This document shows, piece after piece, positions 39,986-49,095 of a stretch of DNA of 64,000 bases (position 1 is the first letter of the stretch; each line of letters opens with the position of its first letter). The stretch comes from Ornatilinea sp. (GTDB taxonomy: Bacteria > Chloroflexota > Anaerolineae > Anaerolineales > Anaerolineaceae). The stretch spans positions 62,001 through 126,000 of the forward strand of contig JAHDQE010000041.1 in NCBI GenBank assembly GCA_018433975.1, read 5' to 3'. Both the position numbers and the translations under genes were made by a program. The notes beneath the pieces are model-generated. The model searched no databases, was not told the DNA's origin, and saw only the letters and a list, made by a program, of their open reading frames with translations.

Positions 39986-41230
39986 ATGAGTGAAGCAACT
40001 GCTAATGAAACGAAAAAGAATGCATTCCAGGTGTTTTGGGAAGAATTCTCAAAGAGTTCGCTGACTTTGACCATTCTGGCCATTTTCACCGGTTTGCTTT
40101 TAGGCGGTCTTTTAGTGGCATTGACTACCGAGGAGGTGTATACAACCTTCCGGACTTCACCCTGGCTGGCTGTTCAGACCGGGGCGAAAGCAGCCTGGAA
40201 TACCTATGCGGCCTTATTCACCGGCTCTCTGGGAAGCCCATCCAAGATTGTGGCGGCGCTTCAGGGAGGGGATCCGGTTGCCATCCGCCGGGCATTCAAC
40301 CCATTTTTTGAAAGCCTGGTGCAATCCACGCCCTATATTTTTGGCGGCCTGGCAGTGGCGTTAGGTTTTCGGGTGGGTTTGTTTAACATTGGTGCCGAAG
40401 GCCAAATCTTTATTGGGGCGTTGACCTCTGTAACGGCCGGTATTTACCTGCGTGGACTGCCCGCGGTCATTCATGTTCCGCTCGCGCTTCTGGCAGGTGC
40501 GGTTGGCGGCGGTTTGTGGGGCTTTGTCCCGGGCTGGCTTAAAGCGAAAACCGGCGGGCATGAAGTGATCAATACGATTATGATGAATTATGTGGCCTTC
40601 CGGTTGAGTGAGTATTTGCTGAATGGGGTTTTAAAGAACCCGGAAAAGTTTGTCCCGGTCAGCGCACCCATTCAAAAAAGTGCCTGGCTACCGCGCTTTT
40701 TTGCCGACCCGATCCGGTTCCACCTGGGTTTCTTTATTGCTCTGGGAATGGCCTGGGTGGTGTACTGGCTGCTCTTCAAAACCACCTGGGGTTTTGAACT
40801 GCGCACCGTGGGGTCTAACCCGAATGCCGCGCGCTATGCAGGAATGAACATTGTGCGAAATACGATATTGGGGATGTCCCTTTCAGGCGCTTTGGCAGGA
40901 CTGGCCGGCGCGAATGAAGTGCTTGGGTTGAACCACAACCTTGCTGTGGCTTTCTCCTCAGGATATGGGTTTGACAGCATTGCTCTGGCATTGTTGGGAA
41001 AAAGTCATCCTCTGGGTGTGGTGTTGTCGGCATTATTATTCGGCTTCTTGCGCAATGGTGCGATCCAGATGCAGCTTAAAGCCGGGATACCAATTGACAT
41101 TATCTCGATTTTACAGGCTCTTATTCTGGCCTTCATTGCTGCACCGGCGATTATCCGCACGATTTATCGCCTGAAGACACCTGATGTGGCGGAGGAAGAG
41201 ATTACCATCCGAAGCTGGGGAGGTCAGTAA
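39986..41230 (+). CDS. ABC transporter permease (YufP/NupP-like)
   Basis: 414 residues from ATG 39986; AAAGGTG just upstream argues against GTG 39977. About nine to ten membrane helices. The BPD_transp_2 core shows GLFNIGAEGQIFIGAL and GFELRTVGSNPNAARYAGMN (the cytoplasmic coupling loop). It forms the inner membrane channel with the next permease. Confidence 0.9.
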   Translation: MSEATANETKKNAFQVFWEEFSKSSLTLTILAIFTGLLLGGLLVALTTEEVYTTFRTSPWLAVQTGAKAAWNTYAALFTGSLGSPSKIVAALQGGDPVAIRRAFNPFFESLVQSTPYIFGGLAVALGFRVGLFNIGAEGQIFIGALTSVTAGIYLRGLPAVIHVPLALLAGAVGGGLWGFVPGWLKAKTGGHEVINTIMMNYVAFRLSEYLLNGVLKNPEKFVPVSAPIQKSAWLPRFFADPIRFHLGFFIALGMAWVVYWLLFKTTWGFELRTVGSNPNAARYAGMNIVRNTILGMSLSGALAGLAGANEVLGLNHNLAVAFSSGYGFDSIALALLGKSHPLGVVLSALLFGFLRNGAIQMQLKAGIPIDIISILQALILAFIAAPAIIRTIYRLKTPDVAEEEITIRSWGGQ

Positions 41231-41233
41231 ACC

Positions 41234-42523
41234 ATGACAACTGCAAACAAATCTCTTCAAGAAAAGACATTGGATCAAAACAATGGGAAAGAATATGAAA
41301 ACCTTACACGCCGCCGTGTGATGGGAGCTGTTTTTCTGTTGGCCGCGGGGATAATCTGGGCTGTGTTTGTACGCGGGATGGACCCGGCTGTGCTGACAAC
41401 CTTTAATATGGCTCCCGGCGGTGCGGCTGTATCTGTTGCCGATTGGATCTTCAGACCTTATCCACTCATGAACGTGCTGGCATTCATCAGCGCCGGACTG
41501 GGGGCTTACCAGTTGGCACGTGGTTTCGGTAACCGCACTAATTTGATCCTGGGCCTGGTAGCGGCCATGTTTATCTTTGCCTTCCTCTCCTGGGCTGCCG
41601 CCGGAAAATCCTTAAATATTGTGGGCCTGATCACCACATCTCTGGTCAAAGCCGTTCCTTTAACATTGGGCGCGCTTTCCGGTATTTTGTGCGAGCGTTC
41701 AGGCGTGGTGAATATCGGAATCGAGGGGATGATGCTGGTAGGCGCTTTTATGGGGGCGCTGGTGGGCAGCCTGACAAATATCTGGATCGGGCTGCTGGCA
41801 GCGGTTGCGTCCGGCGCACTTTTGGGGCTGTTCCTTGCGGTGCTTTCGATTAAATATAAAACCAACCAGATTATTTCCGGTACCGTCATCAACATTCTGG
41901 GAACCGGTTTGACTTCTTTCTTTTCGGCAAAATTCCTGCAGAAATATCAGGAGTTGAATAACCCGGGCCGCTTCCCCACCTGGAATATCCCCGGGCTTTC
42001 CAAGATCCCGGTGCTTGGACCTATTTTCTTCAGCCACAACATGTTTGTTTATGCCATGTTCATCTTTTTGATTGTGCTGACGGTGGGTTTATTCTATACC
42101 CGCTGGGGGCTGCGCCTACGGTCTGTGGGTGAGCATCCCAAAGCGGCGGATACGCTGGGAATCAACGTTAATCGGACGCGCTATATGGCGGTAACCCTGG
42201 GCGGGATGATGGCCGGTTTCGCAGGCGCGTATTTTACCCTGGGTTCCGTGGGACGCTTTGACGAAGTGATGACTGCCGGCCGCGGCTTCATTGGTCTGGC
42301 AGCAATGATCTTCGGCAACTGGCATCCGGTTGGCTCCTTCTTCGCCGGAACACTGTTTGGTTTCGCGGATTCGCTGGCGTCGAAGCTGTCCATTTTGAAT
42401 GTACCGATTCCGTCGGAGTTCCTGCTGATGGCACCCTATATTGTCACCATGGTGGTTCTGGCGGGTGTAGTTGGCAGCAGCCACGCACCGGCGGCGGAAG
42501 GTTCGCCTTACGAGAAAGAATAG
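41234..42523 (+). CDS. ABC transporter permease (YufQ/NupQ-like)
   Basis: 429 residues, starting three bases after the previous stop. Core motifs: GVVNIGIEGMMLVGAF and GLRLRSVGEHPKAADTLGIN. An unusual N-terminal extension of about 110 residues carries two or three extra helices. It completes the BMP-type importer, probably for nucleosides or related bases. Confidence 0.9.
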   Translation: MTTANKSLQEKTLDQNNGKEYENLTRRRVMGAVFLLAAGIIWAVFVRGMDPAVLTTFNMAPGGAAVSVADWIFRPYPLMNVLAFISAGLGAYQLARGFGNRTNLILGLVAAMFIFAFLSWAAAGKSLNIVGLITTSLVKAVPLTLGALSGILCERSGVVNIGIEGMMLVGAFMGALVGSLTNIWIGLLAAVASGALLGLFLAVLSIKYKTNQIISGTVINILGTGLTSFFSAKFLQKYQELNNPGRFPTWNIPGLSKIPVLGPIFFSHNMFVYAMFIFLIVLTVGLFYTRWGLRLRSVGEHPKAADTLGINVNRTRYMAVTLGGMMAGFAGAYFTLGSVGRFDEVMTAGRGFIGLAAMIFGNWHPVGSFFAGTLFGFADSLASKLSILNVPIPSEFLLMAPYIVTMVVLAGVVGSSHAPAAEGSPYEKE

Positions 42524-42541
42524 TCATACCAAAAGAAATGT

Positions 42542-42575
42542 AAAACGCCACAGTTCAGTGACTGTGGCGTTTTTT
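42542..42575 (+). terminator. Terminator of the BMP importer operon
   Basis: A 13-bp perfect stem AAAACGCCACAGT and complement with six-base loop and T run. Confidence 0.92.
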
Positions 42576-42594
42576 ACTTTAATTAAGGAAAGGT

Positions 42595-43761
42595 TCAGCC
42601 TTTCAAAGGGTAATATCCAAATTCTTCAACAGCATCCACCATCGCGAGGATATTTTCCGGGGGGACTTCATCCATAATGGTATGGACGGATGCCACCATG
42701 TATCCCCCACCCTGACCGAGGGTGTTGATCACCCGGCGGACTTCCTGGCGCACCTCGTCGGGTGTGCCGTGCGGCAGGATATGCTGGGTATCAATGGCAC
42801 CGCATAACACCAGATTCTTCCCAAAGCGACTTTTAAGCTCTTCCAGATTGGCCATCTTTCCAGCTGAGGTCTGGATAGGGTTGAGGATATCTACACCGAT
42901 CTCCACAAAGTCGTCAATCAGATTAAACACGTCCCCATCGGTGTGGAAGAAAACTTTGGCTTTGGTGCGCTCTTTAATGAACTGGATCAGATCGGCGTGG
43001 ATGGGTTTCAGCATGCGGCGGTACATGCGCGGGGAGATCATTAGACTTTCCTGGGTGCCCAGGTCGTCGCCGATTTTGATGATATCGATGTTATCGCCGA
43101 TCTCTTCCAGGAAATGTCCCATCAGGGTCTTGCATAGCTCCAGGTTTTTCTCCAATAGGGCTTTGGCGAAATCGGGCTCGGCGGCCATGTTGTAGAGGAA
43201 TTTATCCATGCCCTGCATGGCAAACCCGCGCTCGAAAGGAAAGAGCAGCCAGGGCGTTGCCATGATGGCGTATTCGTTTTCAGCGGCCAGTTGTGCAGCC
43301 TGTTCGCGCACATGCGCCACCCGGTAGGGATCGTCCATATCCGGCCAGTTGGGGTAGTTCTCCAGTTCTTCGATGGTGGTGGCGTCTGCCAGAGGATGGA
43401 TGCCGGGATACCACACGCCGGGTTCGATTTCCTTTGATCCGGATCCCCAATCATCGATGAATGGAGTGTGAGGCGGGCGGTTATGAATCCGGTCTTCTAT
43501 ATCCTTCGGAAACCGGTCCAGAACCGGGCGCACATCGCTGTGCAGACGGCGCATGGATTCTTCATCCGGAAGCGCGGTCCCCAACTCCGGCCAATCATAA
43601 ACATAACGGTCCTCTGCTTCGATCCCTGCCAGTTTTTTGAATCCCCGGAAGGGTTTCATCTTGATGCCGGTGGCGTTGCTGGCGCCGATCACAATAGGAA
43701 CGCGGTCGGGTTCCTGGTGGTTAAGAACCGCTAAAACCCGCTCACGGGAAGTCATGGTCAT
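42595..43761 (-). CDS. Uroporphyrinogen decarboxylase-like (UroD/MtaA superfamily) protein
   Basis: 388 residues, TIM-barrel UroD family: MTSRERVLAVLNHQEPDRVPI at the start, KVFFHTDGDVFNLIDDFVEIG and DILNPIQTSAGKM in the core. The family also holds corrinoid methyltransferases. Members in heterotrophs not next to heme genes, like this one, are usually of unknown demethylase or methyltransferase function. GGAGG ten bases upstream supports the ATG. Confidence 0.8.
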   Translation of the reverse strand: MTMTSRERVLAVLNHQEPDRVPIVIGASNATGIKMKPFRGFKKLAGIEAEDRYVYDWPELGTALPDEESMRRLHSDVRPVLDRFPKDIEDRIHNRPPHTPFIDDWGSGSKEIEPGVWYPGIHPLADATTIEELENYPNWPDMDDPYRVAHVREQAAQLAAENEYAIMATPWLLFPFERGFAMQGMDKFLYNMAAEPDFAKALLEKNLELCKTLMGHFLEEIGDNIDIIKIGDDLGTQESLMISPRMYRRMLKPIHADLIQFIKERTKAKVFFHTDGDVFNLIDDFVEIGVDILNPIQTSAGKMANLEELKSRFGKNLVLCGAIDTQHILPHGTPDEVRQEVRRVINTLGQGGGYMVASVHTIMDEVPPENILAMVDAVEEFGYYPLKG

Positions 43762-43930
43762 AAATGCTCAACCTCCAATCGGTTTCATAAAGTAGTATGA
43801 TTTGCTGCTACAGCGGTTTAATTGTAGCACAGGCTGTTTCGCAGAGCGTGGAAAACAGACAACGGCCTGCGTATAGCCTTAGCTGGTTCCGGCGGAAGAG
43901 TTTGTTATAATCCTGTTTTTGTAGAGGAAA

Positions 43931-44338
43931 ATGAGGATGAAAATGAAGCTGAAAGGATTGGTGGTATTGTTGGCGTTGTGGGTCGTTGGAATCCTGTTCC
44001 CGATGGCGTGGGTTAGCGGCCGTTCGCCGGTTGTGAACCTGTGGTTCGAGCGCATCTTTTCGCCGCCCTGGATGCATGTGGTAATGCACGCCGGGTTATA
44101 CGCGGTCCTGGCTGTGATGGGGGCAATGCTGGCACGCCAGTTTGGCAGGCCGCTGTATTTCGGCCTGGCGGGGGTGCTGGTGATCGGGATCCTTCAGGAG
44201 GTGATCCAGACGACTCTGGCGGGCAGAGCGGTGGGCGGCGGCGAATTGTTTGACCTGGGGGTGGATTTGTCGGGTGGTTTGTTGGGGCTTCTGGCTGTGT
44301 TCGCGGTGGAAATTCTGCGGAAAAGGCGCTCTAACTAA
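43931..44338 (+). CDS. VanZ-like membrane protein
   Basis: 135 residues, four membrane helices. VanZ pattern: MHVVMHAGLYAVLAVMG (His in helix 2), GILQEVIQTTLAGRAVGGGELFDLGVDLSGGLLG (QE...R...D...N/S-G). Family knowledge: VanZ proteins give low-level teicoplanin resistance in some species, but most are uncharacterised. It starts at ATG 43931 or 43937. A TATAAT box is at about 43906. Confidence 0.78.
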   Translation: MRMKMKLKGLVVLLALWVVGILFPMAWVSGRSPVVNLWFERIFSPPWMHVVMHAGLYAVLAVMGAMLARQFGRPLYFGLAGVLVIGILQEVIQTTLAGRAVGGGELFDLGVDLSGGLLGLLAVFAVEILRKRRSN

Positions 44339-44367
44339 TTGGAGAGAAATCCTTTTTGCGGTATAAT
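44339..44367 (+). promoter_or_regulatory. tRNA-Arg promoter
   Basis: Perfect TATAAT at 44362-44367 with a weak TTGGAG 17 nt upstream, 14 bp before the tRNA. Confidence 0.6.
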
Positions 44368-44380
44368 AGCAACACGTTAC

Positions 44381-44453
44381 GCCCCCGTAGCTCAATGGAT
44401 AGAGTACCTGACTTCGAATCAGTTGGTTGCGCGTTCGAGTCGCGCCGGGGGCA
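44381..44453 (+). tRNA. tRNA-Arg (anticodon TCG)
   Basis: Full cloverleaf: acceptor GCCCCCG / CGGGGGC, D arm GCTC / GAGT, anticodon loop CTTCGAA (TCG), T arm GCGCG-TTCGAGT-CGCGC, discriminator A. CCA is not fully encoded (ACCT follows). An integrase gene lies immediately downstream, so the 3' half is the likely attachment site of the mobile region. Confidence 0.97.
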
Positions 44454-44458
44454 CCTAA

Positions 44459-44491
44459 ATGTGGCGGTGTTCAGTAATGAGACCGCCACAT
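44459..44491. other. Inverted repeat between tRNA and integrase
   Basis: Perfect 10-bp arms ATGTGGCGGT / ACCGCCACAT around a 13-nt loop, without a T run. Possible terminator of tRNA or recombination-associated structure. Confidence 0.5.
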
Positions 44492-44534
44492 ATGGCGTTA
44501 AAATACTTGCTTTGTAAGCAAGCCTATCATTTCT

Positions 44535-44562
44535 GGTGCAACCGTGGTGCAACCGGGTGCAA
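44535..44562. repeat. Three tandem GGTGCAA(CC) repeats
   Basis: Copies at 44535, 44546 and 44556, about one helical turn apart, end exactly at the integrase stop codon. Probable arm-type integrase or excisionase binding sites. Confidence 0.5.
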
Positions 44563-45708
44563 TTAATTTTCAATTTTGATTTGAATTGGGGTAAGAAGCT
44601 CATCCATAAGTAAGGCAGCTTCTTGTTGTTTACCTGGGATGAGATGTCCGTACACATCCAGTGTGATGCTCGGTTGAGCGTGTCCCAAACGTCTTGAAAC
44701 AATAATCAATGGTATGCCATTGTTCAGCATTAATGACGCAGCTGTGTGACGCAAATCGTGAAAGCGAATATTGGGTAATCCAGCGCTTTTGAGAAGGCCT
44801 TTGAAAAACCATCTCATGTTACTGCGATCCATTGGTGTGCCAATCTTGGATGGAAACATCAAATCCTGGTCTTGCCAATAGATCCCGGCCGCTTGCATTT
44901 CTAGAAATTGCGCCTGACGATGTTCCTGTAACACCTTCAATGTATTTTGTCCTAAATTGATTCTCCGGATACCTGCTCTGGTTTTGGGCGTGGTGAGTTC
45001 AAACCCTCCCCCCTTTTTCTTGGTCAATTGGCGCTGCACTTGCAGTTCGCCTTTTTCCCGATCAAGGTCTGCCCATTTCAAACCAAGCAGTTCACCCTGG
45101 CGCATTCCGGTAGCAATCGCCAGATAGTATAGTGTGTAAAAGCGGTCGTTTTGGGTCTTTGCAACGATTAGGAACTGTTGTGCCTGGTTCTCATCGAGAA
45201 AGCGCATTTCTTTGTGTTGGGGTTTTGGTGGGGTTGTCGCATCGTCCGGATTGCGTGCCAGTGAACCTAATTTGACAGCATGGACAAAGGCACGGTGGAA
45301 GACGGAATGAACGAGCTGGACAGTTCGCAAGCCATAACCATTTTTGACCATTGTATTGTACAGTCGCTGGATATGTTCTGGCCTGATGTCTCTGAGCTGG
45401 TAATTACCCAATGTTGGCAGGATGTATTGGTGTGTGATCTGAGTATATTGCTTGATGGTGTTGTATCGCAGGGCTGGCTCAATGCTGATCAGCCATTCTT
45501 TCATGAATTTTTCCAGCGAAATTTTGGTACTTGCAAAGTTTAGCCCGTTATCAATTTCATCCAAAGTTTTTCGAAGCCATTCCTGGGCTTCGCGTTTTGT
45601 TTTGGAGGTGAAGTTCAGCCGTTTTCCTTGCAGGGTGACTTGAGCCCGCCAGGTACCATTGTCGCGTCGATAAATTGACCCTTCGTTATTACCACGTTTT
45701 TTTGCCAT
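44563..45708 (-). CDS. Tyrosine recombinase / integrase of the island
   Basis: 381 residues from ATG 45708, where GGAGG lies eight bases upstream (a start at 45732 would include that site). Order: AP2-like arm-binding N-terminus (GSIYRRDNGTWRAQV), SAM-like core-binding domain (about 60-160), catalytic domain with Arg in GMRQGEL, Lys in TTPKT, HDLRHTAAS, LGHAQPS and nucleophile Tyr in DVYGHL. All catalytic residues are present. It should integrate the element at the adjacent tRNA-Arg. Confidence 0.95.
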   Translation of the reverse strand: MAKKRGNNEGSIYRRDNGTWRAQVTLQGKRLNFTSKTKREAQEWLRKTLDEIDNGLNFASTKISLEKFMKEWLISIEPALRYNTIKQYTQITHQYILPTLGNYQLRDIRPEHIQRLYNTMVKNGYGLRTVQLVHSVFHRAFVHAVKLGSLARNPDDATTPPKPQHKEMRFLDENQAQQFLIVAKTQNDRFYTLYYLAIATGMRQGELLGLKWADLDREKGELQVQRQLTKKKGGGFELTTPKTRAGIRRINLGQNTLKVLQEHRQAQFLEMQAAGIYWQDQDLMFPSKIGTPMDRSNMRWFFKGLLKSAGLPNIRFHDLRHTAASLMLNNGIPLIIVSRRLGHAQPSITLDVYGHLIPGKQQEAALLMDELLTPIQIKIEN

Positions 45709-45839
45709 TTCCTTAACCTCCTTTTGGAGCAAGAGTTAAAGGAAAGGCAACTCGACACCATATTCTTTTGGTAAGGTTCAGTATTAATATTCTACTGCAA
45801 AAAAGCAGTGCTGGATCACTTACCGAAAAGTTCATCAGA

Positions 45840-46049
45840 TTACTCTCCAGTTTTTGGTGAGAGATTGCTTTCAACGTAGAGACTCAAATCCTGTATCCGC
45901 ACTCGCTTTGCTGTACCAATTGAAATGGTGCGAATCTCTCCCATCTGCATCAATCGATATGCCATTGCGCGGCTAATGTTGAGAATTTTTGCGATATCGC
46001 TGGCCTTCAGAAGTTGGTCTTTCTCGGATAGATTAATCGTACATTCCAT
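45840..46049 (-). CDS. Excisionase-like small HTH protein
   Basis: 69 residues with a MerR/HTH_17 winged helix: LLKASDIAKILNISRAMAYRLMQMGEIRTI and the wing residues IGTAKRVRI. GAGGTGAGCA before the ATG is a strong ribosome site. Position next to the integrase and size suggest it controls excision or acts as a repressor. Confidence 0.75.
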   Translation of the reverse strand: MECTINLSEKDQLLKASDIAKILNISRAMAYRLMQMGEIRTISIGTAKRVRIQDLSLYVESNLSPKTGE

Positions 46050-46057
46050 TGCTCACC

Positions 46058-46282
46058 TCAAATGTGCAAGCAGAAATACCCCCGCCAAAATCTGGGCAGG
46101 GGTATATATAAAGTCCCGATGATTCTGGTCAGGCTGCTTGCCTCCTGGCTGGAATCATAACCCTTGATCGGCAAGTCATCAGGAGCTACACAATCACTCC
46201 CTTTTGATTGAGTGAATTGTGCGAGACTGGTATTAATTGCCAATATAGCACTATGGATCAGAATAATGAATAAGCAAATCAT
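46058..46282 (-). CDS. Small putative secreted/membrane protein (74 aa)
   Basis: It starts in an ATGA overlap with the upstream gene's stop and ends 8 bp before the excisionase-like gene, so it fits the operon exactly. The N-terminus (MICLFIILIHSAILAINTSLA) looks like a signal peptide or single helix. Against it: its last third overlaps a strong hairpin at 46076-46105, and there is no homology I recognise. It may be spurious. Confidence 0.4.
   Translation of the reverse strand: MICLFIILIHSAILAINTSLAQFTQSKGSDCVAPDDLPIKGYDSSQEASSLTRIIGTLYIPLPRFWRGYFCLHI
46076..46105 (-). terminator. Hairpin inside the transfer/integration operon
   Basis: ATACCCC and GCC arms pair with GGC and GGGGTAT with small mismatches. 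On the minus strand it could attenuate transcription into the excisionase and integrase genes. Confidence 0.45.
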
Positions 46283-47274
46283 TGTGGTACGTTCCTTACG
46301 TTTTTCACTAAAGGTTCCATTATTTCTGTTCCACCTTTAAGCCAAATGGGAGAAGTTAAAACAGTTCTGTGATTTACTTGATCTGTGGTAGTGAAAAGGA
46401 AAATTGAGGCTTGTGAACCCAGCACAAATTCGGTTTGCGCTTTTAAATTTTTCATTCGCTGTTCACTTTTACAAATGACCAACCAGCGGCCAGAATTAAA
46501 ACCGAATCGTTCTTTGTATTGCTTACTGCGAATGTATCTAAGACCGGGTAAGGCTTTATGCTTCCCGAAACGGAATAAAGGGTGTGAACTGTTATCATAT
46601 TCAACCAGGAACCTGGCCTTTGCTGGGGAATTATTTATCTGATGTAAATGATCGACTAGCGTAAAGAAACCATCCGGGCGAATTCCATGCTTGTTGGTAT
46701 GTTTATTCCCTTTGCGATCTAAATATTCATACTCGATAATGTCCATGTCTCTTCTGAATGAACTTTCTGTTTGCCACAGCTCCATTGTCATCGATGGAAG
46801 TTTGCTGACCGCTTTTTCAACATGCATGCGGAAGTCGTTTGTAGCGATATCATGCGATAGCTGACTCCAATGCGGTTCCCGCTGCCAGAAGATTTTATTT
46901 TTGCGCAAACGATCTTCCAAAAATCGCATCTGATTTTCCCCCTCATTTTGCGGTTCACGAATTGGAAGGAGATCCGCTTGCATTTGGGAGATGTGAAGAA
47001 CCCCTCGCCATCCCAACCAAACAATTGGTTCGGGGATAGGGCGTGTTCTGCGTTGTTCAATATTGGGCCAGTTGATATATTTATTTTGAAAAAGAAGAGA
47101 TAATCGTCTTTCCATCGCCTGATTGCTTGCTTCCTGCCAGAACATTTGCTTAATTTGCCTTCTGGCAAGTACCCCATCGTAGGATTGAATGGCACAAAGA
47201 ATCTCTTCGTCTCTTTTTTGGAAACGCATTGGATATGCAGGATTGGTTTTTATGTTTATGCTGTTTTTTGACAT
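46279..47274 (-). CDS. Replication-relaxation-like protein
   Basis: 331 residues. The N-terminal winged helix (QKRDEEILCAIQSYDGVLARRQIKQMFW) is followed by an alpha/beta domain with EIRPDGFF-like (GIRPDGFFTLV), LVEYDNSS and RWLVICKSEQRMKNL segments. This order is what I know from Replic_Relax-type proteins, which sit beside VirD4/TraD-like ATPases in mobile elements and are proposed to process element DNA. The EYD...K arrangement even resembles a nuclease core. Seventeen bases separate it from the coupling ATPase. No classical relaxase is seen. Confidence 0.6.
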   Translation of the reverse strand: MSKNSINIKTNPAYPMRFQKRDEEILCAIQSYDGVLARRQIKQMFWQEASNQAMERRLSLLFQNKYINWPNIEQRRTRPIPEPIVWLGWRGVLHISQMQADLLPIREPQNEGENQMRFLEDRLRKNKIFWQREPHWSQLSHDIATNDFRMHVEKAVSKLPSMTMELWQTESSFRRDMDIIEYEYLDRKGNKHTNKHGIRPDGFFTLVDHLHQINNSPAKARFLVEYDNSSHPLFRFGKHKALPGLRYIRSKQYKERFGFNSGRWLVICKSEQRMKNLKAQTEFVLGSQASIFLFTTTDQVNHRTVLTSPIWLKGGTEIMEPLVKNVRNVPQ

Positions 47275-47290
47275 AGTTCCACTCTATCAT

Positions 47291-48679
47291 TCAGATTGAC
47301 CATTTTGGAATAGAAGAATTATTGGTTGGCGGTTGATGCTGCTGGTTGTTTGATTGCGATATATTTTCCCTCAAGTGGGCATATTTAGACCCTGAATAAT
47401 CCCGAAGCTGTTGGATGCTTATTCGTTTTTTAGCTGTAAGCAAAGGATCGGGCATATTAAAGGTGAACTGCTTAATCGGGCGATTCAATCCTCTTTTGCG
47501 AAACCAGAATTGACGCGGTTGCAAATTGACCAATTCTCTGGCAAGAAAGTCCCAGTTGGATGTTTCTATTTTGGGATTGAACATGGGTAACAGAAGACTG
47601 TTGATGGAACGCAGCTTGAGCTCCTGTCCCCTACTTTTTATGTAGTCTGAGGATGGAAAGATCTCTTTAACGAGAGAGCTGGCGTCCTTGTAGCCCACCC
47701 GGAAGCAAACGATCGTTCCGGTAGTATTCAATACAGCGCTGCGCAGCCCTGGCGAGAGTTGATCCAAATACTGATGTGCCAGCGTGAGTGATAATCCATA
47801 TTTGCGGCTTTCAGAGAGAATATCCTTGATGTTGTCAGTGGTATAGTTTTGAAATTCGTCCAAATATAGATAGAAGGGTCGGCGGTGGCTGACCGCTGCT
47901 CTACTGAGCGCCGCTTTTTGGATTTGTGCCACAATGAAAGCTGCCAACAAAGAGCTTAATTCCTCCCCCATAATTCCTTTAGGAAGATGGATCAAGAGTA
48001 TCTTCTCGGTATCCATGACCTGCCTGAAATTAATGGTACTTTTCCCGGCGAAGATTGTTCGAATTTGTGTATCGAAAATCAAATTGCCGAGTTTGTTCAA
48101 GATAGGCGCAGCCCATTGCAAAGCGCTTTCAGGTTTCTGGGGGAATTCATTCTGAAAGTAGTTTCGCACCATAATCGAGCTGATCCCTGGTAATTGCTGT
48201 TCCCGGTAATCCCAATCTGTAAGAAACCGAGGTAAATCGAGGAGCGTCAATCCCAAATCTGACAGGGCAAGGAAAGTGTTGGTTAGCAGCCAGACCATGC
48301 GGGGTGCATCCTTAGGCGAAATTTTCCAGACTTTGATCACAATATCGGTCATATACATGGCAAGGCGTTCTTGCGGTAAATGATTTACTGCTTCCAGGGG
48401 ATTAAAGCCCACTACCCATTTGTCATCCAGAGGGTCGAAGATAACGACACGTTCCCAAACCTTTGGGTGGTTTGCCAGCCTTGCGACCAGGTTGTTGAAG
48501 AGATCACCGTGGGGGTCAATGACCCCCACGCCTTTCCCTGCCTGGATATCTTGCATTACCCAGGATTCAATTGCACGTGATTTGCCGGAACCAGGCTGCC
48601 CGATTACATAAGTATGCGTTGAGCGTTCTTTAGTGGATAACTGAATTTCATCCCGGCCCATGATCCATTTGGTTAGCAT
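47291..48679 (-). CDS. VirD4/TraD-like coupling ATPase
   Basis: 462 residues from ATG 48679, which shares its A with the previous stop (TGATG); AAAGGATAG is upstream. Walker A GQPGSGKSRAIE (near residue 28), IDPHGDL, Walker B LYLDEFQNYTT, and SESRKYGLSLTLAHQYLDQL typical of TraD/HerA-type motors. It has no membrane helices of its own; these may be supplied by the small membrane proteins encoded just upstream. It should pump element DNA during transfer. Confidence 0.85.
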   Translation of the reverse strand: MLTKWIMGRDEIQLSTKERSTHTYVIGQPGSGKSRAIESWVMQDIQAGKGVGVIDPHGDLFNNLVARLANHPKVWERVVIFDPLDDKWVVGFNPLEAVNHLPQERLAMYMTDIVIKVWKISPKDAPRMVWLLTNTFLALSDLGLTLLDLPRFLTDWDYREQQLPGISSIMVRNYFQNEFPQKPESALQWAAPILNKLGNLIFDTQIRTIFAGKSTINFRQVMDTEKILLIHLPKGIMGEELSSLLAAFIVAQIQKAALSRAAVSHRRPFYLYLDEFQNYTTDNIKDILSESRKYGLSLTLAHQYLDQLSPGLRSAVLNTTGTIVCFRVGYKDASSLVKEIFPSSDYIKSRGQELKLRSINSLLLPMFNPKIETSNWDFLARELVNLQPRQFWFRKRGLNRPIKQFTFNMPDPLLTAKKRISIQQLRDYSGSKYAHLRENISQSNNQQHQPPTNNSSIPKWSI

Positions 48680-49083
48680 CACTCATCTATCCTTTCGCCA
48701 AGTTGAAAATCTTCAGGCGTCACGATCTTTTCCCAGGTCAATCCGATGAATGAACCATGCAGCAAAGAGAGGATTGTCAGCCAGCGGGGAAGGAATAAAC
48801 CAAACATCATAAAAACTGCCTTTGTTATTCCGAATGAGAATGCCGCTGTCAGGATGGTGCGGGGAATCTTTTGTAAGATATCCAATCCCAGGTAATGAGA
48901 TGCCAGGGGGCGAATTTTGAATAGAATTCCTGCATACAGCTCGTAGGAGATACGCAGTAGTCTTCGCAATCCGCCCCGATTGGTTGCCATTCTTCCAGGC
49001 AATCGGATCAAAGCCAGAAAGATATTCAGTACTACCATCGAGAAGGCAGAAATACAGATGCTGGAAAGAATGCGTGCAACCAT
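48679..49083 (-). CDS. Small membrane protein of the transfer operon (134 aa)
   Basis: It has an N-terminal helix (ARILSSICISAFSMVVLNIFLAL) and a second hydrophobic pair (about 75-120). GAGAGG precedes ATG 49083, and its stop overlaps the ATPase start. A competing frame (48713-49099) is rejected for lack of these signals. Probable membrane partner of the coupling ATPase; no family recognised. Confidence 0.6.
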   Translation of the reverse strand: MVARILSSICISAFSMVVLNIFLALIRLPGRMATNRGGLRRLLRISYELYAGILFKIRPLASHYLGLDILQKIPRTILTAAFSFGITKAVFMMFGLFLPRWLTILSLLHGSFIGLTWEKIVTPEDFQLGERIDE

Positions 49084-49095
49084 GATGTTCACCTC

